A stretch of 64,000 bases of DNA. Source: Microbulbifer variabilis (lineage in GTDB: Bacteria > Pseudomonadota > Gammaproteobacteria > Pseudomonadales > Cellvibrionaceae). Every line of letters starts with the position of its first letter. The stretch's first letter is position 1. Both the position numbers and the translations under genes were made by a program. The notes beneath the pieces were generated by a model that was given only the letters and a program-made list of their open reading frames with translations, was not told where the DNA came from and searched no databases. Shown piece after piece: positions 27,779 through 37,182 of the stretch. Location: NCBI RefSeq assembly GCF_023716485.1, contig NZ_CP092418.1, forward strand, positions 4,625,001 through 4,689,000, given 5' to 3'.

Positions 27779-28429
27779 TCAGGCCCGGCCATTCCAGTTG
27801 ACAAAATTCTTCAACAATCTCAAGCCAGTATCCGCGCTCTTCTCCGGATGAAACTGGGTAACAAAGACATTTCCTCTACCCATTGCGGCAGCTAATGGGA
27901 GGCCATATTGAGTCTTACCCGCTATCTCATCATTGTTTATTGCCGGAACATAATAGCTGTGTACAAAATAAAAACGGCTGCCATTTTCAATACCTTCCCA
28001 AAGAGGGTGTTCGCGAACTTGCTGCACCTTATTCCAACCCATATGCGGTACTTTCAATCGTTCGCTACCCTTCACCGTTAAAAGGTCGCTGGCAAAAAAT
28101 TTAACCGGCTGCGGGAAGATATCCAGGCAATCGATACCGTTATTCTCCTCGCTGTGGCGCATCATGATTTGCATACCCACGCAGATACCCAATACCGGTG
28201 TACCCGCGGCGATAGCGTCTTTGAGCAACGGCGCAAAGCCCGCGTCAACAAATCCCGCCATACAGTCACGAATAGCGCCCACCCCCGGTACCAACAAACG
28301 CTCCGCCCCCTGGGCCTGCTGCGGGGTTTGCGCCAGTACCACTTCGGCTTCCGGCGCCACCTTATCCAGAGCACTGGCAACCGAGTGCAGGTTGCCCATG
28401 CCGTAATCGAGGACCGCGATCTTGCCCAT
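27779..28429 (-). CDS. hisH: Imidazole glycerol phosphate synthase glutaminase HisH
   Basis: This 216-residue class I glutamine amidotransferase supplies ammonia to HisF. The catalytic triad is seen as GICVGMQ (Cys about 83), FVHSYY and QFHPEKS (His and Glu near 195). The open frame runs 44 codons further upstream into hisB. The family starts at [13 protein letters not shown], and that ATG (28429) overlaps the hisB TGA by one base, so the shorter form is chosen. Confidence 0.95.
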   Translation of the reverse strand: MGKIAVLDYGMGNLHSVASALDKVAPEAEVVLAQTPQQAQGAERLLVPGVGAIRDCMAGFVDAGFAPLLKDAIAAGTPVLGICVGMQIMMRHSEENNGIDCLDIFPQPVKFFASDLLTVKGSERLKVPHMGWNKVQQVREHPLWEGIENGSRFYFVHSYYVPAINNDEIAGKTQYGLPLAAAMGRGNVFVTQFHPEKSADTGLRLLKNFVNWNGRA

Positions 28430-29016
28430 CACAACACCCCCTTGGTAGAGGGCATGGTGCCAGCCATGCGCGGGTCCAAGGTGAGCGCCATGCGCAGGGC
28501 GCGGCCGAAGGCCTTGAATACCGTCTCTACCTGATGGTGGGCGTTGTGGCCGCGCAGGCAATCGATATGTACTGTTACCAATGCGTGGTTGACGAAGCCC
28601 TGGAAGAATTCATAGAACAACTCGGTATCAAAATTACCGATGCGTTTCTGGGTAAAAGGCACATCCATCACCAGACCGGGGCGGCCGGAAAAATCGATCA
28701 CCACGCGGGAGAGAGCTTCATCCAGGGGGACATAACTGTGGCCGTAACGGGTCATCCCCTTCTTGTCCCCCAGAGCCTGAGTAATGGCCTTGCCGAGGGT
28801 AATACCGATATCTTCCACCGTATGGTGGTCGTCGATATGGGTATCCCCATCACAATGAATATCCATGTCGATCATGCCGTGACGGGCAATTTGATCGAGC
28901 ATATGCTCGAGAAAAGGAACGCCGGTAGCAAACTGGCCGTGCCCCTGGCCGTCCAGATTGACGTTGACTTGAATCTTGGTTTCCAGTGTGTCGCGGGTGA
29001 CGCTAGCCTTGCGCAT
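28429..29016 (-). CDS. hisB: Imidazoleglycerol-phosphate dehydratase HisB (monofunctional)
   Basis: This 195-residue manganese-dependent dehydratase has [12 protein letters not shown] (metal-binding His/Glu), [28 protein letters not shown] and [19 protein letters not shown]. It lacks the N-terminal HAD histidinol-phosphatase domain of the bifunctional E. coli form, so the phosphatase must be elsewhere. ATG 29016 is preferred over an upstream TTG at 29040 because AAAAGGAA lies at good spacing before it. It is the first gene of the his run. Confidence 0.96.
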   Translation of the reverse strand: MRKASVTRDTLETKIQVNVNLDGQGHGQFATGVPFLEHMLDQIARHGMIDMDIHCDGDTHIDDHHTVEDIGITLGKAITQALGDKKGMTRYGHSYVPLDEALSRVVIDFSGRPGLVMDVPFTQKRIGNFDTELFYEFFQGFVNHALVTVHIDCLRGHNAHHQVETVFKAFGRALRMALTLDPRMAGTMPSTKGVL

Positions 29017-29132
29017 CGAAAGCGTTCCTTTTATGAGCAATAAGACAGAGGGCGCAGATTATAAGATGAATGATGCCCTCTGTGGTTCGCTAGTGTCAGA
29101 TGAAACTTGATTCGTAACCGTAAGTACCTATC

Positions 29133-29432
29133 ATGCGCGGTATGGTTACCTTAAAGCGCCGAAAATCCCATTACTGGGCCAGCCTGTTCCTGCTACTTGC
29201 ATTAGTAGCAGCTCAGCCGCTGTGGGCGGAGCACTTCCATCTTGGTAACAGCCAAGTGGAACTGTGTGACCTGTGCTGCATGCATTCACCCGCAGCACTC
29301 GGCAGCGAGCCACTGCTCGTTCAGGCTGAGCCCCAAAGTCACTGCAACCGGCCCTCTGCGCTAGCAGCGCGCGATCGCCAGCCGGAGCGCCAGAGCGCAC
29401 GCGCCCCTCCCCTGTCCCTGTCTCTCAGCTAA
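29133..29432 (+). CDS. Small secreted Cys/His protein beside a TonB receptor (DUF2946-like)
   Basis: This is a 99-residue protein, or 96 from ATG 29142, with a signal peptide (LLLALVAAQPLWA) and a short mature part containing HFHLGNSQVELCDLCCMHSP. The cluster of His and Cys just after the cleavage site could bind a soft or transition metal. Small proteins of this general type are common immediately upstream of metal TonB receptors, and here the receptor gene starts 89 bases later. I recognise no certain family. Confidence 0.55.
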   Translation: MRGMVTLKRRKSHYWASLFLLLALVAAQPLWAEHFHLGNSQVELCDLCCMHSPAALGSEPLLVQAEPQSHCNRPSALAARDRQPERQSARAPPLSLSLS

Positions 29433-29521
29433 CCCTAAAAAAACCAACAATTTATTTTTGTGGATGCCCGCGCCTGTGCGCGTACGGCAGCATCCGCCTG
29501 TGACAGGACATAAAAAAACAA

Positions 29522-31657
29522 ATGATCAAGTTCAATACTCTGGCCCTGGCTATTGCCAGCCTGGCTGCGCCCACTATTTACGCCGCTGAATACAACTCGC
29601 CCTTGGAAGAGGTCAACGTTACCGTATCGCCGCTGGATAAACCCGCAGATGCTGTGGCAGCACCAGTTTCTATTCTCTCCGGCGACGCACTGCGCAAATC
29701 AGCAGCCGCAACCCTGGGCCAGACTTTGCAAGACCAGCCCGGCGTCGCCAATGCCTCCTTCGGCAGCGGCGTGGGCCTGCCGGTTATCCGCGGCCAAAGC
29801 GCCAACCGGGTCAAAATACTCAGTGACAACCTGGATGTGTCTGACGCCTCCAATACCAGCGCCGATCATGCCGCCAGCATCGAACCCCTACTGGCCGAGC
29901 GCATTGAAATACTGCGCGGCCCCGCCGCCCTGCGTTACGGCAGCGGCGCCGTGGGCGGTGTGGTGAATATTACCGACGGACGTATTCCCACCGCCGTGCC
30001 CGAGAAAGTGGAAGGCGCGGTAGAGCTGCGCCACAACAGCGCCGACAATCAGGATGCCTCGGTATTTCGCTTCACCGGTGGCGCCGGGCAGCTGGCTTGG
30101 TATGTGGACGGTGTCTACCGGGAAAATGACAATACCGAAATCCCGGGTCTCGCTATCGTTGAGCACGGTGAACATGAAGAACACCATGATCATGAAGAGC
30201 ACGCAGGAGAAGAAGGCGAACACGAAGAGGCATTCAACACCGATGGCTTCGTGGGCAACACCAATGCCCGCGCCCACAGCTATAGCGGTGGCGTTTCCTG
30301 GGTCACCGACAGCGGCTTTATCGGTTTCTCCGTAAACCGACTGGAAAACAATTACGGCATCCCCCTGGGCACCCATGAGCATCACCATGACGATGAGGAC
30401 CATGCGGGTGAAGACCACGATGATCACGACCATGATGAACACGAGGAGCACGCCGAGGCCGGTGAGATCGATGCGGTACGTATCGACCTGGTGCAAACCC
30501 GCTATGACCTGAAAGGTGAGCACCGCTTCGACGGCGATTACTGGGACAAACTGAGCCTGCGCATCGGCTACAACGATTATGAGCATGTGGAGCTGGATGC
30601 CGGTAATCCGGGCACCCGCTTCACCAACGAGGCCTGGGAGAGCCGGGTTGAAATAACCCACGATGCCGGCAACGGCTGGCGCGGGGCCTACGGCCTGCAA
30701 TTGACCGACAAAGACTTTGCCGCAGTGGGTGGCCACGCCTTTATCCAGCCCTCACGCACCCGCAGCGCTGGCTTTTTCACCATGAAAGAGCGCGAGTGGG
30801 GTAACTGGCACCTGGATCTGGGCGCCCGCCTGGAGCGAGTGGATATAGATCCGGAAACCGCCAGCGACCGCGATTACAACCTGATCGGCGCCAGCGCGAC
30901 GCTGCAGTACTTCCTCGCCGAGCACCAGCATATCAGTTTCGGCGCTACCCACTCCGAGCGCGCGCCCGTGGCCGAGGAGCTGTTTGCCGACGGAGCGCAC
31001 CTGGCAGAATCCCGCTACCTCTTGGGCAACAACCAGCTGGATAAAGAGAACGGCGTTAACCTGGAACTGGGTTATCACCACCACAACGAAGCCGCCAACG
31101 GCTGGCACGCTGCGCGTATTGAGGCCAGTGTGTTCTACAACCAGATCGGTGACTATATCTACGCGCAAAACACCGGCGGTGAGGAAGAGGAATTACCGGT
31201 CTATGCCTATGCCAACCGCGATGCAACTTTCTACGGTGCAGAGGCCTCGGTGACCTTCCCCTTACAGGGAGGCCACTATGTCACCTTGTTTGGCGATATG
31301 GTGCGCGCCAGCTTCGATGATGCCATCGCCGGCGAAAGCTCCGATGTACCACGTATGCCGCCGCTGCGTATGGGCCTGGCCCTGGGGGCCGAGTACGATC
31401 AGTGGGGCTGGGAGTGGCGCACGGTACAGGCGGCGGACCAGGACCGCGCCGGTGCCTATGAGGAGCCCACCGATGGCTACACTCGCATGGATCTGAGCGC
31501 CGAGTACAACCTCAATATCGGCGGCAGCGACGCGGTGCTCTTTGCCAGCGCCCGCAACCTGCTCGACGAAGAAATCCGCAATTCCACCTCTCTGCTGCGC
31601 GACTATGCCCCGGCACCAGGCCGCAGTATCGAAGCCGGCGTGCGGTTTATTTTCTAA
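29522..31657 (+). CDS. TonB-dependent outer-membrane receptor with His-rich loops, probable zinc uptake (ZnuD-like)
   Basis: The 711-residue receptor has a signal peptide (about 1-21), a TonB-box-like start (PLEEVNVTVSP) and a plug domain (about 45-155) with VIRGQSANRVKIL and IEILRGPAALRYGSGAVGGVVN. A 22-strand type barrel ends in the terminal aromatic F. Two inserted loops are His/Asp/Glu-rich: HGEHEEHHDHEEHAG at about 217 and HEHHHDDEDHAGEDHDDHDHDEHEEH at about 290. These loops are the mark of ZnuD-type receptors, which take up zinc. The ligand is inferred. A clear Zur box was not found upstream. Confidence 0.85.
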   Translation: MIKFNTLALAIASLAAPTIYAAEYNSPLEEVNVTVSPLDKPADAVAAPVSILSGDALRKSAAATLGQTLQDQPGVANASFGSGVGLPVIRGQSANRVKILSDNLDVSDASNTSADHAASIEPLLAERIEILRGPAALRYGSGAVGGVVNITDGRIPTAVPEKVEGAVELRHNSADNQDASVFRFTGGAGQLAWYVDGVYRENDNTEIPGLAIVEHGEHEEHHDHEEHAGEEGEHEEAFNTDGFVGNTNARAHSYSGGVSWVTDSGFIGFSVNRLENNYGIPLGTHEHHHDDEDHAGEDHDDHDHDEHEEHAEAGEIDAVRIDLVQTRYDLKGEHRFDGDYWDKLSLRIGYNDYEHVELDAGNPGTRFTNEAWESRVEITHDAGNGWRGAYGLQLTDKDFAAVGGHAFIQPSRTRSAGFFTMKEREWGNWHLDLGARLERVDIDPETASDRDYNLIGASATLQYFLAEHQHISFGATHSERAPVAEELFADGAHLAESRYLLGNNQLDKENGVNLELGYHHHNEAANGWHAARIEASVFYNQIGDYIYAQNTGGEEEELPVYAYANRDATFYGAEASVTFPLQGGHYVTLFGDMVRASFDDAIAGESSDVPRMPPLRMGLALGAEYDQWGWEWRTVQAADQDRAGAYEEPTDGYTRMDLSAEYNLNIGGSDAVLFASARNLLDEEIRNSTSLLRDYAPAPGRSIEAGVRFIF

Positions 31658-31675
31658 GCCACAACTGCTTCAATG

Positions 31676-31704
31676 GCCCCGCGGCGCACCCAGCTCCGCG
31701 GGGC
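31676..31704 (+). terminator. Hairpin after the TonB receptor
   Basis: GCCCCGCGG and CCGCGGGGC form a perfect 9-bp stem with an 11-base loop, 20 bases after the stop codon. There is no T-run, so it is a weaker candidate terminator. Confidence 0.45.
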
Positions 31705-31833
31705 TGCATCTCCTACACTTCCCGGATAGGCTCTCGGTGAACACCTGTGGGAACATCAACCCCCACCGCGGCGTCTGAAGTATTAATACACGCTCGACGT
31801 ACCTTCTAAAAAAACACAGGGACAATCCACTCC

Positions 31834-34002
31834 ATGGCCTGGATCAAGCGCACATTTATCGCTCTATTGGTCGTTTTCCTGCTACTCGCCGGCGCTGTCG
31901 CCTGGCTGCTGGCTGGCCTCGACATCAATCAATACAAGCCGCAACTGGAAAAACTCGCCGCCAAACAGGGAATCTCCCTGCAACTCCAGGGCGATATCGG
32001 TTGGCAGCTGTGGCCCAAATTGGGGCTGCAATTAGATGATGTCACCATGGCGCCATTGCAGCTGCCGAAAGAGACCCTGGTGCGCGCCGACAAAATCGCC
32101 GTGGGTGTGGCCCTCAAGCCACTGCTGCAGCGCCGCGTGGAAGCCGAGGAAATCGTGCTGGTGGCACCGCAGATCGAACTCTCCGTGGACAAAGAGGGGC
32201 GAGGTAATTGGGAGCTGATCAGTGAGGCTCTGGAGGCAAAGAAAAAACAGCCACCCAAGCTGGAGATTCCCAAGGAAACACAAGAGCCCGCCGCGCAACA
32301 GGTTGAGCTCAGCCTGGATAAACTGCGTATTGAAAAAGGCCTGCTCTCTTACAGTGATGCCCGCAGCGGCAAGGCCTACAAGGTTGAAAACCTGAGCATA
32401 ATCGCCGACAACCTGGTGCCCGGCGGCGAGCCTGGGCGACTCAACGCCAATGCCAGCGTGACAGGCAGCGACTTACGTTACCCGCTCAAACTCAAAATGG
32501 ATAGCACCCTGGCCCTGGATGAAGGCCTCAACGGCCTGCGCCTGCAACCTCTGCAGCTGGTGCTCACCTCCGACAACAACGCCAAAGCCACGATGCACCT
32601 GCGCGGCTATGTGCGCCGCGACAACGGCAACCAGCCCTGGCGCGTGCAGATGAATCTAAACGCCAGCGCCGATCCCCTGCGCCCCTGGCTGGAGCTGACC
32701 GGCAGTGAAATAGTGACCCGCGATAGCGCCGCACTGCAAAAGCTGAGTATCGAAGCCAGCATCGAAGGCACCGAACAAAAGATCAACCTGACCCCCCTAC
32801 AACTGCAACTCGACGGCACCACCTTTAACGGCAACGCCCAGCTGCGCAATGCGGAAATGCCGGGGTTAGATCTGAGTCTGCGCGGTGGCGCTTTCAATCT
32901 GGACAACTACTTGCCACCCGCCGATGAAAAAGGTGGTAAGCAGGACGAAAAAACCAGTGGGGAGTCAACTACCAAGGCGCCCTCTACTGAAGCCACCGCA
33001 CAGAGTGTGGAGTCTACCCAGACCCCAACTTCCGCAGAGACCCTGAGTGCCCAACAGACAGAAAAGAAAGCCACCACCAAAGCCGGTACCCAACAGGTAT
33101 CCGCCGAGCCCCTACCTCTGAGTGATCTGCGCGGCTTTAACGCCAATATCAACCTGGCCTTGGACCAATTACAGGCCGCCGGCCTACAGCTGGACAGCCC
33201 CGAAATTCTGCTCACCGTGGATAACGGTCTCTACCAGCTGCAAAAACTCAGCGCCGACCTCTACGGCGGCCAGCTCAATAGCAACGGCCAGTTCAATGCC
33301 CGCGCCCAGACCGCAGAGGGACAGGTGCGCGGCGGCCTTGTCGGTGTGGATATCGGCAAGGTCCAGAAGGCGCTGTTCCCCAATGAAAAAGTGCAGGTGG
33401 CCGGCGAAGCCAGTGTCAACTGGGACGGGCAGACCAAGGGCAAGACCTCCACAGATCTGCAGCAGAACCTGCGCGCCGCCGTCAATGTGTCCAGTAAAGA
33501 GCTGTCCATAGCGCCGTTCAACCTGGAGAAGAGCATGTGCCAGCTGTTCAGCTACGCCGAGAATACTCCACTGCCGGAGAGAAACTGGCCCGCCCAGACC
33601 GATCTGCAGGATGTGCGCGCCACAATCGCGGTGAAAGGGGACGAAGTAAAAGTGACCGAAATTCTCGCCGGCATCGAGAATATCGCCATGACCGGCGATG
33701 GCGAGGTGGACCTGAAGAAACAGGATTTCGACTTCGCCCTCGGCCTCGCTCTAGTGGGTGAGAGCACCTCCGCCGATGGCTGCACCGTAAAGAACAAACG
33801 CTGGCGCAATCGCCCGCTGCCACTGCGCTGCAAAGGCGACTTCGACGATGTGGGCCCAACAACCTGTAAACCCGACAGCCGCCGCCTCGACGACTTGGTG
33901 CGCGAAGAGCTGAAATACAAAGCCAAGAAAAAATATGGCGATAAGGTGGAAGAAAAAGTCGACGAACTAAAAGAAAAACTTAAAAATCTTTTCGGCCGTT
34001 AA
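31834..34002 (+). CDS. AsmA family protein
   Basis: This 722-residue protein has one N-terminal membrane anchor (LLVVFLLLAGAVAWLLAGL) followed by the AsmA signature INQYKPQLEKLAAKQGISLQLQGDIGW. A long beta-rich periplasmic body of AsmA/YhdP type follows, with an AsmA_2-like C-terminal region (CQLFSYAENTPLP..., LRCKGDFDD). A Ser/Thr/Glu/Lys low-complexity linker spans about residues 370-430, and the end is a basic and acidic helix (KKKYGDKVEEKVDELKEKLKNL). AsmA-like proteins are thought to carry lipids across the periplasm. A second, broken copy of the C-terminus lies at 35140-35372. Confidence 0.9.
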   Translation: MAWIKRTFIALLVVFLLLAGAVAWLLAGLDINQYKPQLEKLAAKQGISLQLQGDIGWQLWPKLGLQLDDVTMAPLQLPKETLVRADKIAVGVALKPLLQRRVEAEEIVLVAPQIELSVDKEGRGNWELISEALEAKKKQPPKLEIPKETQEPAAQQVELSLDKLRIEKGLLSYSDARSGKAYKVENLSIIADNLVPGGEPGRLNANASVTGSDLRYPLKLKMDSTLALDEGLNGLRLQPLQLVLTSDNNAKATMHLRGYVRRDNGNQPWRVQMNLNASADPLRPWLELTGSEIVTRDSAALQKLSIEASIEGTEQKINLTPLQLQLDGTTFNGNAQLRNAEMPGLDLSLRGGAFNLDNYLPPADEKGGKQDEKTSGESTTKAPSTEATAQSVESTQTPTSAETLSAQQTEKKATTKAGTQQVSAEPLPLSDLRGFNANINLALDQLQAAGLQLDSPEILLTVDNGLYQLQKLSADLYGGQLNSNGQFNARAQTAEGQVRGGLVGVDIGKVQKALFPNEKVQVAGEASVNWDGQTKGKTSTDLQQNLRAAVNVSSKELSIAPFNLEKSMCQLFSYAENTPLPERNWPAQTDLQDVRATIAVKGDEVKVTEILAGIENIAMTGDGEVDLKKQDFDFALGLALVGESTSADGCTVKNKRWRNRPLPLRCKGDFDDVGPTTCKPDSRRLDDLVREELKYKAKKKYGDKVEEKVDELKEKLKNLFGR

Positions 34003-34363
34003 TGTAAGCCGCACCGGGTTTCGCCCGGTGCGTAACCCCGCCCCCAATATTGCACGCTATTCCATCTCCGAATCCTCTCCAAAGCGCCAAAGCCACGACA
34101 AAAATACCGCGCTAAATTGCAGCAACCAATGACCGCGAAGCGCATAGAGTGTGAATAAACCATTAAAGGACGGGGTTAGTGCGATCTACTTAACGCGGCC
34201 CCTAGCCAGTGCCGGGAGCTGTCATCAGGTGCTTCTACATCACCCCGGCCATCTTTTACTTTTATTTATATTTTTTCCCATTGCGCGACAATTTCCTTAT
34301 TACTTGCACTTTCTTTTTCCAAGATCAGTACAAGCTTGATCGGCCATATAAAGGGAATAACAA
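34003..34363. other. Intergenic stretch after the AsmA gene
   Basis: A stem of GCACCGGG and CCCGGTGC (34011-34031, 5-base loop) directly follows the stop codon and may stop transcription, though no T-run follows. The rest shows no gene, tRNA or repeat that I can support. Confidence 0.45.
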
Positions 34364-34891
34364 ATGCCATTAATGCAACGAGCGCAAGACAATAAATCCA
34401 AACAGGTGATCACCAAGCTGGTTACTAGCGCTGCGAAAAACACACCTGCAGAGGAGGCCTGGGGTAACCACCACGTGAACTGCTATGCCTGGGCCGCAAA
34501 CTGCGAGAAGCCCCACAAGGGCAAGCCAGACCCTGGCTCCAACTCCGGCTATGTCGCGGGCTTGGATAATGACCGCCTGATTGAGGGCGCCAAACGCGAT
34601 GGGATGGCCTATGTAGCCAACGCCCCAGCAAACAATCCCCCGCCTTTCACCAAGGGTTATTACTGTGTTGCCCTGTATAAGTCCACAACCGATCACCACT
34701 GGTACCGACGGGACCCGGAAACCGGCTACTGGACGCACAAACCAGGCGCTCACGGAGTGAAAAACTACGGGCCCGGTTTTGTGATTCTGCCCAAGCAGCT
34801 GGAGACGGCAAACCATAACTATGGTATGGCTGCCACAAATTATCACTTTGTCGGCTATTTCTATGTGCCGGAAGAGGGTATTCAGGTCTAA
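34364..34891 (+). CDS. Uncharacterised protein with NCYAWA Cys and HWYRRD His motifs
   Basis: This 175-residue soluble protein without signal peptide has the sequence GNHHVNCYAWA (Cys about residue 42) early on, with a conserved-looking HHWYRRDPETGYWTHKPG block at about 111-129, and a C-terminal AATNYHFVGYFYV. The order Cys, then His in an NC..A / HWYRRD...W.HKPG pattern recalls small cysteine-peptidase-like proteins seen in diverse bacteria. The enzymatic activity is an inference. It separates the AsmA gene from a decayed second AsmA tail. Confidence 0.5.
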   Translation: MPLMQRAQDNKSKQVITKLVTSAAKNTPAEEAWGNHHVNCYAWAANCEKPHKGKPDPGSNSGYVAGLDNDRLIEGAKRDGMAYVANAPANNPPPFTKGYYCVALYKSTTDHHWYRRDPETGYWTHKPGAHGVKNYGPGFVILPKQLETANHNYGMAATNYHFVGYFYVPEEGIQV

Positions 34892-35139
34892 TCGCTAAGC
34901 GAAGATCGTCACGGTGCTGCTCAGCCTGAGCTAGATAAGATGGGCAGCAAAGCCTGCCCTCACCGAATGTTCACCAGAGCGGTCCACCCAGTGTCCGCAA
35001 CGCGAGTGGAAGCTCCCCCAGGCTATTCGCAGCCGGCGGGGGGTCTAGCAGAGACAATTTCTGCTTCGGGCAGATAGTAATCTCCACCGCTCAAATTCCA
35101 ACTGATCAATGCTGATCTGATAGCGCGTTTACCCCTCCA

Positions 35140-35372
35140 TTGGCCACACAGGCGGTATCCCTCTCTTTGTAACCCGCTGGCGCATCGACCCGCTACCACG
35201 GAACCGCAAGGCTGACGTTGAAAACATAGATACGGCAACACCCGACATAAGTCGCCTTGAAGACCCAGTGCAAAAAAGAGCTTCAATACAACACCAAGAA
35301 AAAATATGGCGATTGGGTAGAAGAAAAGGTCGACGAATGGAAAGAAACCATGAAAAATCTCTTCAGCCGCTA
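35140..35372 (+). pseudogene. Frameshifted remnant of a second AsmA C-terminus
   Basis: After an in-frame reading of RW..PLP..., D, TPD.SRLED, a one-base insertion shifts the frame inside a run of A. The sequence then reads KKKYGDWVEEKVDEWKE, MKNLF and R before TAA. This is collinear with the last 60 or so residues of the intact AsmA gene ending at 34002 (RWRNRPLP, KPDSRRLDDLV, KKKYGDKVEEKVDELKE, KNLFGR). It is the decayed tail of a tandem AsmA paralogue. Identity is strong in the last 90 bases and weaker before. Confidence 0.75.
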
Positions 35373-35452
35373 AGGCTCAAAGCAAAGTGCACCAAGGTTA
35401 GCCCGCGCACAGCCCAAGGTTTCCATCACAAACATCAGCCCGCAGTATCTCC

Positions 35453-36538
35453 ATGACCCCAAAGCAGTTCCAAAACGCCGTTCTTAAATGGTTCGACAAA
35501 CACGGGCGCAAGGACCTGCCCTGGCAGCAGAGTATCAATCCCTATCGCGTGTGGGTTTCCGAGATCATGCTGCAACAGACCCAGGTCAGCGCGGTGATCC
35601 CCTACTTCGAGCGCTTTATGCAGAGCTTTCCCACCCTGGAGAGCCTCGCCACCGCACCGCTTGATAAGGTGCTGGCTCACTGGAGCGGCCTCGGTTATTA
35701 CGCCCGTGCGCGCAATCTGCACAAATGTGCGCAGACGGTGTTGCAGGAACACGGTGGGGAATTTCCACAGGATGTAGAGGCGCTCACCGAACTGAGCGGC
35801 ATTGGCCGCTCTACCGCAGGCGCCATCGCCAGTATCAGCATGGGACTCAGAGCACCGATTCTGGATGGCAACGTAAAACGGGTACTGGCGCGCTTCCACG
35901 CCGTGGAAGGCTGGCCGGGGCAGAGTGCCGTGGCCAATCAATTGTGGGAGCTGGCCGAGACCTACACCCCGGACAAACGCGTTAACGATTACACCCAGGT
36001 GATGATGGATCTGGGTGCCACCCTGTGCACCCGCAGCAAACCCCGCTGTGAAGAGTGCCCGTTAAAGAAATCCTGTGTGGCCCACGCCCAAGGCAATCCG
36101 CAGGATTACCCCGGCAAAAAACCGCGCAAGGAAAAACCGGTGCGCAGCGCCACCCTGTTACTGCTGGAATACCAGGGCGAAATTTATCTAGAGCAGCGCC
36201 CCGACAGCGGCATCTGGGGCGGCCTCTGGTGCCCTCCCCAAGCAGAAGATGCCAAGGCTTGGCTCAAACAACAGCGTTGGCGCGCCAGTGAAATACAAAC
36301 GCTGCCGCTGCTGCGCCACACCTTTACTCACTTCCACCTGGATATTACCCCGCTGTGGGTACAGCTCGACAAAGTCTCCACCCAGGTGGCGGAGAGCGGC
36401 GCCGGCTGGTATAAACTGCGGCAACTAAACCGCGCCCGCGCGGCCCAGGAACTGGGGCTACCCGCCCCGATCGTAAAGCTGGCAAAACAACTATTGGCGC
36501 TGCAGGCACCCCTGCTCGCCCCAACTACGGCCGACTAG
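35453..36538 (+). CDS. mutY: A/G-specific adenine DNA glycosylase MutY
   Basis: This 361-residue base-excision enzyme removes adenine opposite 8-oxoguanine. The catalytic E37 sits in [10 protein letters not shown]. The helix-hairpin-helix follows with [12 protein letters not shown] and the catalytic D in LDGNVKRV (about 142). The [4Fe-4S] loop has the spacing C-X6-C-X2-C-X5-C ([17 protein letters not shown]). A C-terminal NUDIX-like 8-oxoG recognition domain runs from about 225. It is followed 15 bases later by yggX, the usual gammaproteobacterial order. Confidence 0.97.
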   Translation: MTPKQFQNAVLKWFDKHGRKDLPWQQSINPYRVWVSEIMLQQTQVSAVIPYFERFMQSFPTLESLATAPLDKVLAHWSGLGYYARARNLHKCAQTVLQEHGGEFPQDVEALTELSGIGRSTAGAIASISMGLRAPILDGNVKRVLARFHAVEGWPGQSAVANQLWELAETYTPDKRVNDYTQVMMDLGATLCTRSKPRCEECPLKKSCVAHAQGNPQDYPGKKPRKEKPVRSATLLLLEYQGEIYLEQRPDSGIWGGLWCPPQAEDAKAWLKQQRWRASEIQTLPLLRHTFTHFHLDITPLWVQLDKVSTQVAESGAGWYKLRQLNRARAAQELGLPAPIVKLAKQLLALQAPLLAPTTAD

Positions 36539-36553
36539 AACCAGGAGGAGTCC

Positions 36554-36829
36554 ATGTCCAGAACCGTATTCTGCCGCAAGTACCAAGAGGAATTGGAAGG
36601 CCTGGACGCACCGCCCTTCCCCGGCCCCAAAGGCGTCGATATTTTCGAGCATGTTTCCAAAAAAGCCTGGCAGGAGTGGATGTCGCACCAGACCATGCTG
36701 ATTAACGAAAAGCACCTGAACATGATGGAACCCTCAAGCCGCGCCTACCTGAGCGAGCAGATGATGAAGTTCCTGAGCGGTGAAGAGTACGACGCAGCCG
36801 ACGGCTACGTACCCCCGGAACAGCAGTAA
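36554..36829 (+). CDS. yggX: Iron-trafficking/oxidative-damage protein YggX
   Basis: This 91-residue protein has the family start [10 protein letters not shown] (conserved Cys7), [32 protein letters not shown] and a C-terminal helix with MMKFLSG. YggX binds Fe(II) and protects iron-sulfur clusters. Coupling to mutY, itself a [4Fe-4S] enzyme of oxidative DNA repair, makes functional sense. A good Shine-Dalgarno (CAGGAGG) precedes the ATG. Confidence 0.96.
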   Translation: MSRTVFCRKYQEELEGLDAPPFPGPKGVDIFEHVSKKAWQEWMSHQTMLINEKHLNMMEPSSRAYLSEQMMKFLSGEEYDAADGYVPPEQQ

Positions 36830-36884
36830 ACGGGCCCCGCAAAGCCTCCCCCCAAAAGAAAAAAAACTTTTTACAATCAAGGGG

Positions 36885-36913
36885 TTGACTCAGGCCCGCG
36901 ATAAGGCTTTAAT
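36885..36913 (+). promoter_or_regulatory. Stable-RNA promoter of tRNA-Phe
   Basis: TTGACT at 36885-36890 and TTTAAT at 36908-36913 are separated by exactly 17 bases. The G+C-rich stretch after the -10 (ACGCGCCTCGCG) is a typical stringent discriminator. The tRNA begins about 35 bases after the predicted start point. Confidence 0.75.
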
Positions 36914-36954
36914 ACGCGCCTCGCGACGCAGGGGAAGCCCAGCAAGATCGCAAA

Positions 36955-37030
36955 GCCCGGATAGCTCAGTCGGTAGAGCAGGGGATTGAAAATCCCCGTG
37001 TCGGTGGTTCGATTCCGCCTCCGGGCACCA
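36955..37030 (+). tRNA. tRNA-Phe (anticodon GAA)
   Basis: The 76-nt cloverleaf has GCCCGGA/TCCGGGC acceptor strands, a D-arm (GCTC AGTCGGTAGA GC), anticodon stem GGGGA/TCCCC with loop TTGAAAA (GAA), a T-arm (CGGTGGTTCGATTCCGCC) and an encoded CCA. It is followed by a terminator. Confidence 0.98.
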
Positions 37031-37035
37031 TTTTT

Positions 37036-37070
37036 AAACCCGCGCAAGCACTCGCTTTCGCGGGTTTTTT
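37036..37070 (+). terminator. Intrinsic terminator of tRNA-Phe
   Basis: AAACCCGCG and CGCGGGTTT form a 9-bp stem with a 14-base loop, ending in TTTTTT. Confidence 0.88.
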
Positions 37071-37182
37071 AACGCTTGATCAAAGCATTAAAGTTCCCGG
37101 CAGCGCCTGGTTCAATTCCACCAAGCCCCCCGCCCCATCAGCTAGAGGGTTTGTCAAAGGGGCATCAAATAGCAGCTACTGC

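Noticed and set aside
29046..29082. 8-bp inverted repeat (CAGAGGGC...GCCCTCTG) upstream of the zinc-receptor pair, considered as a Zur site
   Set aside because: The arms are 21 bases apart and do not resemble the Zur consensus palindrome. It is more likely a weak hairpin.
29888..30736. Minus-strand hydrophobic frame opposite the TonB receptor
   Set aside because: The valine and isoleucine runs are the complement of the His/Asp codons in the receptor loops, so the apparent membrane protein is an artefact.
35268..35456. 62-codon plus-strand frame before mutY
   Set aside because: It is the out-of-frame reading of the decayed AsmA tail. The homologous frame is one base off.
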